Shown: piece by piece, positions 50,757-59,649 of the stretch
How the letters are laid out: each line of letters starts with the position of its first letter
Numbering within the stretch: position 1 is the first letter of the stretch
Assembly (NCBI GenBank): GCA_016125375.1
Contig: WGLU01000006.1
Span: 186,001 to 250,000 of the forward strand
Source: Pseudomonadota bacterium
GTDB taxonomy: Bacteria > Pseudomonadota > Alphaproteobacteria > UBA1280 > RI-95
Reading direction: 5' to 3'
DNA: 64,000 nt
Program-made: the position numbers and the translations under genes
The notes under the pieces: generated by a model
What the model was told of the DNA's origin: nothing
Seen by the model: only the letters and a program-made list of their open reading frames with translations
Database searches by the model: none

Positions 50757-50782
50757 AAAAACCGCCCCGAAGGGCGGTTTTT
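50757..50782. terminator. Bidirectional terminator between the 50274 gene and fadE
   Basis: Stem AAAAACCGCCC / GGGCGGTTTTT with loop CGAA and T runs on both strands. Confidence 0.93.
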
Positions 50783-50792
50783 GTTAGGGTTG

Positions 50793-53213
50793 TTACTTCT
50801 GCTTGAGGAACTGCTTGGGATCGAAGCTGTCCACCTGAATGGTATCCTCACGGGCGGCTTCGGCCAGCAGCAGGGTGTCGCGCTCGGTCTGGGTGAGGAT
50901 GCCCAGCTTGTGGGCGGCCTCGGCCATGTGGGGCAGCGCCTGCTTGGCGATTTTCTTCTCGCGGCGGGCCTTGTCCAGCTTTTTGCGGATGTCGCGGGTG
51001 GCAACCACCTTGCGGTAGGTGTCCTCCAGTCGTCCCAGCGCGGGGTCGGTGGCCTCGGGCACGTACACGTCGGGGGTCAGTGCGTCGCGGATGCCCGGCA
51101 GGTACTTCATCACCTTGTTCATCTGCTTGTCGGTCGGCGGGTTGTGACGGCCACCAAACGGGAAGCACAGGGTCAGCAACACGGCGCCCACAGCCTTGTT
51201 AGGCATGTTGCGGCAAACGCCGAGGAGTGCCTGCTCGGTATTGTGCAGGGCGTAGGTCACCGCCCAGTCCACCACGGCTTTCTGGTCATGGGGGCGGCCA
51301 GTGTCGTGATAGTGCTTGAGCGTGGCCGAGGCCAGATACATCCAGCTCAGGGCATCGGCAAAGCGGCCGCTCAGGCTTTCCTTACGCTTGAGGGCGCCAC
51401 CGAGGGTCGCCAGCGCCACATCTGCGCACAGGGCGAAGGCGGTGGACAGGCGCGTCAGCGCGCGGTAGTGGCGACGCTCCTTGCAGCCGATGGCAGACTT
51501 GGGCGCGCAGATAAAACGACCTGCGGTCAGGTTGTGCACCACCGCACGGGTGATGTTGCGGACGATGTGGTTGATGTGGCCGAAGAACGCTTTGTCAAAC
51601 GCCTTCAGGTCACCTTTTTCAATCGCCTGCACCTGCCCCAGCACGTAGGGGTGGCAGCGGTTGGCGCCCTGCCCGAAAATAATCATGCTGCGGGTGAGGA
51701 TGTTGGCACCCTCGACCGTAATCCCGATGGGGATGGACATGTACGGGCGGGCAAAAATGTTGCGTGGGCCGCGGATGATGGCCGCACCGGCCATAACATC
51801 CATACCGTCGTTCAGGCACAAACGCATGCCTTCGGTCAGGTAGCCCTTGGCAATGGCGGAAACTACGGACGGTTTTTCGCCCGCATCCACAGCCGCATTG
51901 GTCAGGCGACTGGTGGCGGTCATCATGTAGGCGTAGCCGGCCACACGGGCGAGGCGTTCCTGAATGCCCTCAAACTGGCCGATGGCCATGCCGAATTGCT
52001 CGCGCACGACACCGTAAGCCGTTGTTGCGCGCAGGGCGAGCTGGGCGGCACCGACCGACAATGACGGCAGCGAAATACCACGTCCGACCGAGAGCTGTTC
52101 CATCAGCATCCGCCAGCCCTGACCGACATACTCCTGCCCGCCAATGACGTAATCCATGGGGATGAACACATCCTCGCCTTCCACGGTACCGTTCATGAAC
52201 GGAATATCCATGGGGTCGTGGCGGTTACCGATGCGCATGCCTTTGGTGTCGCGCGGGAGGAGGGCACAGGTAATGCCGATATCTTCTTTACCACCCAGAA
52301 TCTTGTTCGGGTCCTTTAGGCGGAAGGCAAGGCCAATAATAGTGGCTATAGGGGCGAGCGTAATGTAGCGCTTTTTAAAGGTCACACGGATGCCGATGAC
52401 CTCCTTGCCCTTGATTTTTTCCTTTACCACAATGCCTTCGCTGCGGCCATTGGCGGCGTCGCTGCCGGCGGTGGGTTCGGTCAGGCCGAAGCAGGGGATT
52501 TCTTCCCCTTTGGCAAGGCGGGGCAGGTAGTGGTTCTTTTGTGCTTCTGTGCCGTAGTGGAGCAACAGTTCACCGGGCCCGAGGGAGTTGGGTACCATCA
52601 CCGTGACCGAGGTCGGCACGCTGCGGCTGGCAAGACGGGTGACAACAGCGGAGTGACCTGCGGCGGAAAAGCCCAGACCACCGTATTCCTTCGGAATAAT
52701 CATGCCGAGGAATTTTTCCTTCTTGATATAGTCCCACACCTTTTTGGGCAGGTCGCGGTCTTGGCTGATTTGCCAGTCGTCGACCATTTTGCACAGGGTG
52801 TTGACCTGATTATCCAGAAAGTCCTGTTCATCCTTACGCAGAGGTTGTTTTTTGAAATCCAGCAGGGTATGCCATCGCGGCGCGCCGGAAAACAAATCCC
52901 CCTCCCACCAGACGGTACCGGCGTTCAGGGCGATTTTTTCGGTTTCGCCCAGTCGCGGCAGAGCTTTGCCGACCAGCTTCATAATCCAGCTGGAGAAGAG
53001 GAGACGGCGGAGAGGTTTAAAGCCGAACACCACCGCCAGCGCTACCAGACCATAGGCCCACACATACCAGCAGGTGGTGGGCTCTGCCGGCAGGTTTTGC
53101 CAGCAATCCGCCATCAGGATGGCGGCGGGCAGGACCCACGCCCAGTAGGTTTTACCGGCGTAGGCCAGTATCACAAACAACAGGGCAGCAACAATAACGG
53201 GGGCGGTCAGCAT
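50793..53213 (-). CDS. fadE: Acyl-CoA dehydrogenase FadE (long E. coli type)
   Basis: An 806-residue flavoenzyme for the first step of fatty acid beta-oxidation. Two N-terminal membrane segments (about residues 5-35 and 48-65), then the acyl-CoA dehydrogenase core with GLTEPTAGSDAA and a Glu-bearing VEGANILTRSM catalytic region, then the C-terminal DUF1974 domain found only in this long FadE class. Length matches E. coli FadE (814). GAGGA precedes the ATG. Last gene of the fad operon. Confidence 0.95.
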   Translation of the reverse strand: MLTAPVIVAALLFVILAYAGKTYWAWVLPAAILMADCWQNLPAEPTTCWYVWAYGLVALAVVFGFKPLRRLLFSSWIMKLVGKALPRLGETEKIALNAGTVWWEGDLFSGAPRWHTLLDFKKQPLRKDEQDFLDNQVNTLCKMVDDWQISQDRDLPKKVWDYIKKEKFLGMIIPKEYGGLGFSAAGHSAVVTRLASRSVPTSVTVMVPNSLGPGELLLHYGTEAQKNHYLPRLAKGEEIPCFGLTEPTAGSDAANGRSEGIVVKEKIKGKEVIGIRVTFKKRYITLAPIATIIGLAFRLKDPNKILGGKEDIGITCALLPRDTKGMRIGNRHDPMDIPFMNGTVEGEDVFIPMDYVIGGQEYVGQGWRMLMEQLSVGRGISLPSLSVGAAQLALRATTAYGVVREQFGMAIGQFEGIQERLARVAGYAYMMTATSRLTNAAVDAGEKPSVVSAIAKGYLTEGMRLCLNDGMDVMAGAAIIRGPRNIFARPYMSIPIGITVEGANILTRSMIIFGQGANRCHPYVLGQVQAIEKGDLKAFDKAFFGHINHIVRNITRAVVHNLTAGRFICAPKSAIGCKERRHYRALTRLSTAFALCADVALATLGGALKRKESLSGRFADALSWMYLASATLKHYHDTGRPHDQKAVVDWAVTYALHNTEQALLGVCRNMPNKAVGAVLLTLCFPFGGRHNPPTDKQMNKVMKYLPGIRDALTPDVYVPEATDPALGRLEDTYRKVVATRDIRKKLDKARREKKIAKQALPHMAEAAHKLGILTQTERDTLLLAEAAREDTIQVDSFDPKQFLKQK

Positions 53214-53233
53214 GGGGGATCGTCCTCTTTTCT

Positions 53234-55567
53234 CTAGTTACGCAGGGGTTTGCCGTTTTTCAGCATGTACACCACGCGGTCACGGGTCTGTGTGGTTTTG
53301 GTCAGGGCAACAAGGCCTTTGCGCTCCAGGCGCAGCATATAGGCCTCGGTATGCGGCTCGTCCGTCAGGTCGGCTTTATCCCCTGTCAGTGCCATGGCCA
53401 GCTGCCCGGCAATGGTCACGTCGTGTGGGGTGGCAATACCTTTAGCCGCAAAGTCGCGCACGCCCAGTTCCAACGCGGCACGACCACTGGGTCCGGGCAG
53501 GGTGTAAGTGAACGGCTTGGGCGGTGTGTAGTCCTTCGCCATGGCTAACGCGCGGGTTTTGGCAGCGGCCAGAACGCGGTCACGGTTCATCACCACCTCA
53601 TCATCCGGGCGCAGGAACATCAGGTCCTTGGCTTCGTCCGCACTGGTGGCCACCTTGGCGGTGGCGATGGTGGTAAACGTATCCATTACCGGTGGCATAG
53701 GCCCGCCCTTGCGGGTTTTGGCCACGCTGTGACGGCCAACAAGCTCTTTACAGCCACCCCAACCGGGGATGAGGCCAACGCCGGCCTCGACAAGGCCGAT
53801 ATAGGTTTCGGCATGCGCGGTCAGGGCGTTACAGTGCAGCAGCACCTCACACCCACCGCCCAGCGCCATGCCGGACGGAGCACCCACAACGGGGAACGGG
53901 GCGTATTTCAGGCGGCTGAAGGCATCCTGTCCGTGGCGAAGAATCAGGTCGATAATCGGCCACATGCGCAGCTTTGCCGTCAAAACCAACATGAACAGGT
54001 TGGCACCCACTGAAAAGTTGCTGCCCTCGTTATAAATCACCAGCCCCTTAAAGCCGCGCTTGGGCAGCTCTTTGACCGTTTTATTGATGAGGCTGATAAT
54101 CAGCGGGTTGAAGGAGTTCATTTTGGAATGGAACTCCAGACAGGCGATACCGTCGCCAATGTCCCACACGCTGGCGCTGCGGTTATGCAGCATGGGCTTG
54201 CTGGCGCGTTTGATGTCTTCCAGCAGGATGACGCCATCGGGGCGGACAATGTCGTGATAGGCGCCATCGGTGCCCATGAACTGTTTCTTACCGCTATGCA
54301 CGCGGTAGAAGGGACGCCCTTTGGCGACTTCCACCATTTTGGGGACGGGGCGGCCTTCGGCCTTCAGGCGTTCGGCAAACCAGCCGCTGCCGAGCTTGTC
54401 CAACAGCTCAAAGGGGCCGTATTTCCAGTTGTAGCCGAGGCACATGGCGCGATCCACTTGCTCGATGGTATCCGCAATTTCGGGCACGAGGTCAGCCGCA
54501 TAGCCTAATGTGCCGGATAGCACGGCCCACGCATATTCGGCCTCGGGGCTCTTGTGGGTCAGCAGGCCTTTCAGGCCGTGACATTTAAAGGCTTTCATGG
54601 CCGCAGGGCGCGGTTTGAGGGCGGCGTAATAGCAGCCTGTTTGCAGGTCGCGCACCTCTTTGGTTTTTTTCGGGTCGTCAGGGCGCAGGCGGTAGAAGCC
54701 GCCCTTGCCTTTGCGGCCGGTGTAGCCGTCGGCAATCATGGCGTCCATCAGTTGGGGGGCAGGCCCCAGTGCATGGAAGGCATCGGTTTTGGGCAGGGCG
54801 TCCATCATGCTGTTCAGCACGTGGGGCATCAGGTCGATGCCAACGAGGTCGAGCAAGCCGAAAATACCCGTTTTGGGAATACCCGCAGGTTTGCCCAGCA
54901 CAACGTCGGCGCTTTCTACGTCCACTTTGCGGGTAACGGCCTCGGTCACGGCGGCGTGCAGCCAGTAGGTGCCGATACGGTTGGCGATAAAGCCCGGTGT
55001 GTCTTTACAGTCGACAACACTTTTGCCTAGCATGCGGTCGCCGAAAGTACGAATGGCCTCCGCCTGCGCAAGACCGGTCTCGGAGCTGGTGACAACCTCC
55101 AGCAGGCGCATGTAGCGCGGCGGGTTGAAGAAGTGGGTAATCATGAAATCCTGCTTGAAGGCTTTGGGCATGCCGTCGACCAGCACATGCAGGGGCAAGG
55201 TGGAGGTGTTGGAGGAAACTACCGAGCCTTTTTTACGTACTTTGTCGATTTTTTTGTACAGGGCGCGTTTAATATCCAGCTTCTCGATCACAACCTCGAT
55301 AATCCAGTCGCAGTCGGCCAGCAAAGCCATATCATCCTCGGTATTGGCGGGGGTGATGCGCTTGGCGTTGCGCGGGTGCATAAAGGCGGCAGGTTTGTTT
55401 TTGAGCAGCTTTTCAATCGCGCTCTTTGCAATCACGGTGCGGTCGGCTGCGCCGTTGGGGACAATATCCATCAGTACCACGTCAACCCCTGCGTTGGCAA
55501 CCTGAGCGGCAATGCCTGCTCCCATGACGCCTGCGCCGATAACGGCAACCTTTTTAACGGTCGTCAT
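53234..55567 (-). CDS. 3-hydroxyacyl-CoA dehydrogenase / enoyl-CoA hydratase, FadN-type
   Basis: A 777-residue bifunctional beta-oxidation enzyme. The N-terminal dehydrogenase has the NAD motif VIGAGVMGAGIAAQ and the catalytic His region MITHFFNPPRYMRL; the hydratase domain lies in the C-terminal half (FVAGANLF equivalent NFSVGANLFMLVL, then GMALGGGCEVLLH, EAGVGLIPGWGG). This domain order is that of Bacillus FadN, the reverse of FadB/FadJ. The ATG at 55567 is 2 bp after the thiolase stop. Confidence 0.93.
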   Translation of the reverse strand: MTTVKKVAVIGAGVMGAGIAAQVANAGVDVVLMDIVPNGAADRTVIAKSAIEKLLKNKPAAFMHPRNAKRITPANTEDDMALLADCDWIIEVVIEKLDIKRALYKKIDKVRKKGSVVSSNTSTLPLHVLVDGMPKAFKQDFMITHFFNPPRYMRLLEVVTSSETGLAQAEAIRTFGDRMLGKSVVDCKDTPGFIANRIGTYWLHAAVTEAVTRKVDVESADVVLGKPAGIPKTGIFGLLDLVGIDLMPHVLNSMMDALPKTDAFHALGPAPQLMDAMIADGYTGRKGKGGFYRLRPDDPKKTKEVRDLQTGCYYAALKPRPAAMKAFKCHGLKGLLTHKSPEAEYAWAVLSGTLGYAADLVPEIADTIEQVDRAMCLGYNWKYGPFELLDKLGSGWFAERLKAEGRPVPKMVEVAKGRPFYRVHSGKKQFMGTDGAYHDIVRPDGVILLEDIKRASKPMLHNRSASVWDIGDGIACLEFHSKMNSFNPLIISLINKTVKELPKRGFKGLVIYNEGSNFSVGANLFMLVLTAKLRMWPIIDLILRHGQDAFSRLKYAPFPVVGAPSGMALGGGCEVLLHCNALTAHAETYIGLVEAGVGLIPGWGGCKELVGRHSVAKTRKGGPMPPVMDTFTTIATAKVATSADEAKDLMFLRPDDEVVMNRDRVLAAAKTRALAMAKDYTPPKPFTYTLPGPSGRAALELGVRDFAAKGIATPHDVTIAGQLAMALTGDKADLTDEPHTEAYMLRLERKGLVALTKTTQTRDRVVYMLKNGKPLRN

Positions 55568-55569
55568 GG

Positions 55570-56706
55570 TTAGATGGCCTCCAGTACCGTGGCAATGCCC
55601 TGACCGCCGCCGATGCACTGGGTGGCCAGTGCGTATTTGGCGCGTTCGCGTTTAAGGAGTGCGGCTGCCTTGCCTGTAATCCGTGCGCCGGTGGCGCCCA
55701 GCGGGTGACCCAGCGCAATGGCGCCGCCGTCGAGGTTGATTTTGCTCTTATCCAGTTCCAGCGCCTGAATGACGGCAATGGATTGGGAGGCAAAGGCCTC
55801 GTTCAGCTCGATAATGTCGATGTCTTTGATGTTGATGCCGGCGCGTTCAACCGCTTTGAGCGTGGCGCCGACGGGGCCGATGCCCATCACCTCGGGCGCG
55901 CAGCCTGCGACGGCGAAGGATTTAACGATGGCCAGTGGCTCGAGGCCGTGTTTTTCGGCATATTCCAGCGAGCAGACCAGCGTGGCGGCGGCGCCGTCGG
56001 TTAACGGGGAGGAGGTACCCGCAGTGACCGTGCCTTTTTCGTTAAAGGCGGGCTTCAGCCCGGCCAAACCTTCGAGGCTTGTATCGGGGCGGATGCAGCC
56101 GTCTTTGCTCACGGAACCGTTGGCGGTTTTGATGGTGACAATCTCGTCTTTCAGCTTGCCGGCTTTTTGGGCGGCAGCAGCTTTTTTGTGACTTTCTACA
56201 GCGAAGGCATCCTGCTCTTCACGGGTGAGTTTGTATTTTTTGGCCACATTCTCGGCGGTTTCGCCCATGCCGATGTAGGCTTGGGGATAACGTGCAAACA
56301 GCTCGGGGTGGGGCATCGGGTTGTAGCCGGTCATCGGCACGCGGCTCATGCTCTCCAGCCCCGCGCAGATAAAGGCATCGCCTGCGCCCATCTGGATGTT
56401 ACCAGCGGCGATGTGGATGCTCTGCATGGAGGAACCGCAGAAACGGTTAATGGTCATGCCGGCCACACCCAGCGGCATATCGGCCAGAAAACCGACCAGA
56501 CGGGCGACGTTAAAGCCCTGTTCAGCTTCGGGGAAGGCGCAGCCCATGATGATGTCTTCAAGGTGTTCAGGCTTGATTTTGGTCTGTTTGACCAGAGCAC
56601 GTATGACCTGTGCGGCAATTTCGTCAGGGCGTTCCTTTGTCAGCTCGCCTTTGAAGGCGGGGGTAAACGGGCTGCGCAGGTAGCCTGCAATGACGACGGG
56701 TTTCAT
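55570..56706 (-). CDS. Acetyl-CoA C-acyltransferase (thiolase)
   Basis: A 378-residue thiolase releasing acetyl-CoA in beta-oxidation. Catalytic residues are intact: nucleophilic Cys in NRFCGSSMQS (about residue 88), His in GGAIALGHPLGATGAR (about 335), and the second Cys in QCIGGGQG (about 365). NEAFA is also present. Context makes it the FadA/FadI partner of the FadN-type enzyme downstream. Overlaps the upstream gene by 4 bp. Confidence 0.94.
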   Translation of the reverse strand: MKPVVIAGYLRSPFTPAFKGELTKERPDEIAAQVIRALVKQTKIKPEHLEDIIMGCAFPEAEQGFNVARLVGFLADMPLGVAGMTINRFCGSSMQSIHIAAGNIQMGAGDAFICAGLESMSRVPMTGYNPMPHPELFARYPQAYIGMGETAENVAKKYKLTREEQDAFAVESHKKAAAAQKAGKLKDEIVTIKTANGSVSKDGCIRPDTSLEGLAGLKPAFNEKGTVTAGTSSPLTDGAAATLVCSLEYAEKHGLEPLAIVKSFAVAGCAPEVMGIGPVGATLKAVERAGINIKDIDIIELNEAFASQSIAVIQALELDKSKINLDGGAIALGHPLGATGARITGKAAALLKRERAKYALATQCIGGGQGIATVLEAI

Positions 56707-59123
56707 GCCTTACTCCTTTTTGCCGCAGCTTTTTTAGCGGCTGGTTTTTTCTGTTTCTGTTCGGCTTTGGCCGGCTTTTTAGGCTCTTTTTCTGTTGCCT
56801 GTTTCGGGACAGGCGCAACCACCGCGTTGGGTGGCGTATCGGTCCATGCAAATGCGGTACCATCCATAAACGCACGGATGGCGGCACGCGTGTTACCCAC
56901 ATTATCGTATATCAGGCCGTGCACATCTGCACGCACCCAATGCAAGTGTTTTTCACGGGCGGCCAAACCAGCCATGAGCTGGTTGATGCTGTCTGGCTCC
57001 ACCACAGGGTCGTTGTCACCCTGAATCAGCAAGGTGCGGGCGTGCACTTGAGGCAGGGTATGGCGGAGGGTGTACATCATCTGCCGGAGCTCATGGACGG
57101 CACTGACGGGCATGGAACGGTAATTGATGTCCGGATGCTCGGGGTCGTTTTCATAGAAGGGGATAATCCCGTCGGGTGTAACAGGCAGCCAGCTCGCCAT
57201 ACGGTTCAGGCGGTGTACCAGCGGTACGAGGGCGATGTTTTTATCCTTCACTGCCAGAGGCGTGGCAACACTGACAACACCGGCAAGCTTGTCCGGTTGC
57301 TCTGCTGCCAGAAGCATGCCGAGCGCGCCACCTGTGGAAAATCCGACAACCATAACCTCATCTACAAACCCGGAGAGGATGCGGTAGCCGCGGCGCACGC
57401 TATTTAACCAGTCCTGCCATGTGCGGGTGTGCAGGTCCCACGGCGAAGTGCCGTGTCCGGCCAGACGCACGCCCATGACGGCATGGCCCTGCGCAAAAAG
57501 TTCATCGCCGTAGCCGCGTACCTCCGCCGGAGAGGCCAACAGGCCATGTACCAACAGAACACCGACCTTTTTAGGTGCTTTGGGCACCAGCAGGAACGGG
57601 CGGGCGTCCTGACTGGCGGTTTCTTTCTGGTTGATGTCCGCGTATTTTTTCTTGCTGAAGTGCTGACGGTTCCACCCATAGGCCTTGAGTTCATCGTCGA
57701 ACAGATAGTTGGCCATCTCCTGCGGATTGGCATCGCTCATGCGGGCGATGGCTTCGGTCAGGGCTTTGCCGACGCCGGAAACAGGTGCAACCTCGTTTGC
57801 CGAAACAATAAGCGGATTGTCCAGACGCACCGTGCGGAAGTCGTTTTTCTCCAACAGGCGTTCGGAGAATCTGTAACTTGTTGCGCCTCTGACCAGAAGG
57901 CCCGCCTTGGCACAGGTATCCAGAAAGCGGTCCAGCTCCGGGCTGTGACCATCCGCCAGACCACGATATTTATCCGGCCAGTTCAGACTGCGGTGGAGGT
58001 ATACATCCGGCATATTATGCAACGATTTCAACGTGCGGTAGAGGGTTCTGTGAAAAGAGGCAAAATCGATTTCCATCTGCCCGTGTCTGACCAACCGCAT
58101 AATCAATGCAGAGGCGATGTGCGCCAGATTTACAGTAATCCCTTTGTACAGGCCTGCCATGTAGGCATCACGAAGGTGTTCTGTTTCGCGGCTGATGGCA
58201 GTTACCAGCAGGCGCTCCGTCCATTTGTTGGCATTTTCCCGCAGGCCAAAGAACTCGTCCAGTGAGTGGATATCCGCAAAATATTTGTTAAGCAGTGCTT
58301 TTTGCCACCAACTCCAGTTCATGGAAGGGGTAATCGGGTCGCTCAGGCGGACATCCATATCTGTATCGCGGAAGAGGATATTCCCCTCTACGGCCATTTC
58401 CTCCAGTGCCTGACGGGAGGGTTTGTCATTAAACCACTGCATGCCGCGGGTTAGCAGGTTGTCGTCAATCCGGATGGGGTAGAATGTGATGTTGCCCGGG
58501 ACGACCAACGTAGGCTTGCGGGCAGCCTCCAACAACTCTTCCGGACTGTTCATGCCGAGTGATTTCTGCCAGTGGGCAATCCGGCGCTCATTCCCTTCTT
58601 CAAAGTTGTCCAGAATACGCCGTTTGAAAATCTCCAGTGTTAGTGCCAGCACGGCAGCGCCCCGGTGGTGTTTGCGGAACTCCTGCTTGGTGGGGGAGAA
58701 AATACGGAACTGGCCCTCATCGTCCAGTACGCGGCGGTCTTTAATCATGCCGCCTTCAGGGAAAATGACTACTTTGCGGCCACGCAGAATCTCCGCAGCC
58801 AAGAATGGCAGCAGGCCAGGCAAGTTATTCGGCACGGCGCCGACACCCCGCAGCAGTTTGCCAAAACCGTCGCTCACCTCGAATAGATGGTGATCGGCAA
58901 CAGAACGCGCATAGCATCCGGTTTCGGTGTGCAAAATATACGGCGGAATAACGGTTTCGAAACGGGCAAAGTGATTGAACAGAAAAATCTGCCCCCGTTC
59001 AAGTTGGTCAGCGGTATTGTTATGTACCTTGACGTTGAGGCCGATTCTGCTGTGAAACGACTGGAACGTGCGAACCGCCCAATCGTAAATACCTTTGTTT
59101 ATTTCGAAATCTTTTTCGTTCAT
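56703..59123 (-). CDS. Fusion of a PlsC-like acyltransferase domain and an alpha/beta hydrolase
   Basis: An 806-residue protein. Residues about 30-260 resemble glycerol-phosphate acyltransferases, with NHFARFET (an HX4D-like site with Glu in place of Asp) and FPEGG in place of FPEGTR. A helical middle part (about 270-510) has no recognised fold. Residues about 535-770 are an alpha/beta hydrolase with VLLVHGL, nucleophile GFSTGG, and a late DNDPVV and VHGL providing Asp and His. The end is Lys/Ala-rich. First gene of the fad operon, so a role in releasing or re-esterifying acyl chains is likely but inferred. Confidence 0.85.
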   Translation of the reverse strand: MNEKDFEINKGIYDWAVRTFQSFHSRIGLNVKVHNNTADQLERGQIFLFNHFARFETVIPPYILHTETGCYARSVADHHLFEVSDGFGKLLRGVGAVPNNLPGLLPFLAAEILRGRKVVIFPEGGMIKDRRVLDDEGQFRIFSPTKQEFRKHHRGAAVLALTLEIFKRRILDNFEEGNERRIAHWQKSLGMNSPEELLEAARKPTLVVPGNITFYPIRIDDNLLTRGMQWFNDKPSRQALEEMAVEGNILFRDTDMDVRLSDPITPSMNWSWWQKALLNKYFADIHSLDEFFGLRENANKWTERLLVTAISRETEHLRDAYMAGLYKGITVNLAHIASALIMRLVRHGQMEIDFASFHRTLYRTLKSLHNMPDVYLHRSLNWPDKYRGLADGHSPELDRFLDTCAKAGLLVRGATSYRFSERLLEKNDFRTVRLDNPLIVSANEVAPVSGVGKALTEAIARMSDANPQEMANYLFDDELKAYGWNRQHFSKKKYADINQKETASQDARPFLLVPKAPKKVGVLLVHGLLASPAEVRGYGDELFAQGHAVMGVRLAGHGTSPWDLHTRTWQDWLNSVRRGYRILSGFVDEVMVVGFSTGGALGMLLAAEQPDKLAGVVSVATPLAVKDKNIALVPLVHRLNRMASWLPVTPDGIIPFYENDPEHPDINYRSMPVSAVHELRQMMYTLRHTLPQVHARTLLIQGDNDPVVEPDSINQLMAGLAAREKHLHWVRADVHGLIYDNVGNTRAAIRAFMDGTAFAWTDTPPNAVVAPVPKQATEKEPKKPAKAEQKQKKPAAKKAAAKRSKA

Positions 59124-59212
59124 GCCCCGCCCAGGTGCCTGTTCTTATGCTGCTTGCTTTGCGGCGTGTCCGGCTTTTGGATTGCCTGTATGCAAAAGTG
59201 ATGTATACACTA

Positions 59213-59242
59213 ATCATATGGCAACGATAGTATGCTAAGCAA
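59213..59242 (-). promoter_or_regulatory. Candidate promoter of the fad operon
   Basis: Minus strand TTGCTT (59237-59242), 18-bp spacer, TATGAT (59213-59218). The palindrome TGTATACA at 59202-59209 falls at the predicted transcript start and could be an operator. Confidence 0.4.
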
Positions 59243-59314
59243 CTGACAACATTAAAGTCGCAACGCGGTTGCAGCATAAGAACGGGCATTTTTCTGTTTG
59301 GGATCGGCTACGAG

Positions 59315-59620
59315 TCAGACTTTGCAGTATAGCTCGTAAAGGGAATTGAAGATGCTCGTCAGACGGGCATCCGCAATACTATAGTAGGCCATACGACCAA
59401 CACGGCGAACTTTAACATGTTTGCCGGCGCGTAGACGCATGAGGTGTTGGGAAACGCGTGACTGTTCGAGGTTAAGCGCATCTTCTAGAGCGTTAACCGT
59501 CATTTCGCCCTGTGCCAGTAGGCACAAGATCATCAGCCTGTCGGGGTGAGAGATGTCCCTCAGCATTGCCGCCACGGGGCGGCTTTTTTTGCGAACGAGG
59601 GAGAGATCCTTTTCGTCCAT
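59315..59620 (-). CDS. ArsR-family transcriptional regulator
   Basis: A 101-residue winged helix-turn-helix protein starting MDEKDLSLVRKKS. The DNA-recognition helix is in ALNLEQSRVSQHLMRLRAG and the wing in VRRVGRMAYYSI, as in the ArsR/SmtB family. No metal-binding cysteine motif (CxC) is seen; only two isolated cysteines are present, so the signal may not be a metal. Start at 59620 has AGG upstream. It lies between the FemAB-like gene and the fad operon and may control either. Confidence 0.88.
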   Translation of the reverse strand: MDEKDLSLVRKKSRPVAAMLRDISHPDRLMILCLLAQGEMTVNALEDALNLEQSRVSQHLMRLRAGKHVKVRRVGRMAYYSIADARLTSIFNSLYELYCKV

Positions 59621-59649
59621 GATTAAGGCCTGTATCATTTCTGCAGGGG

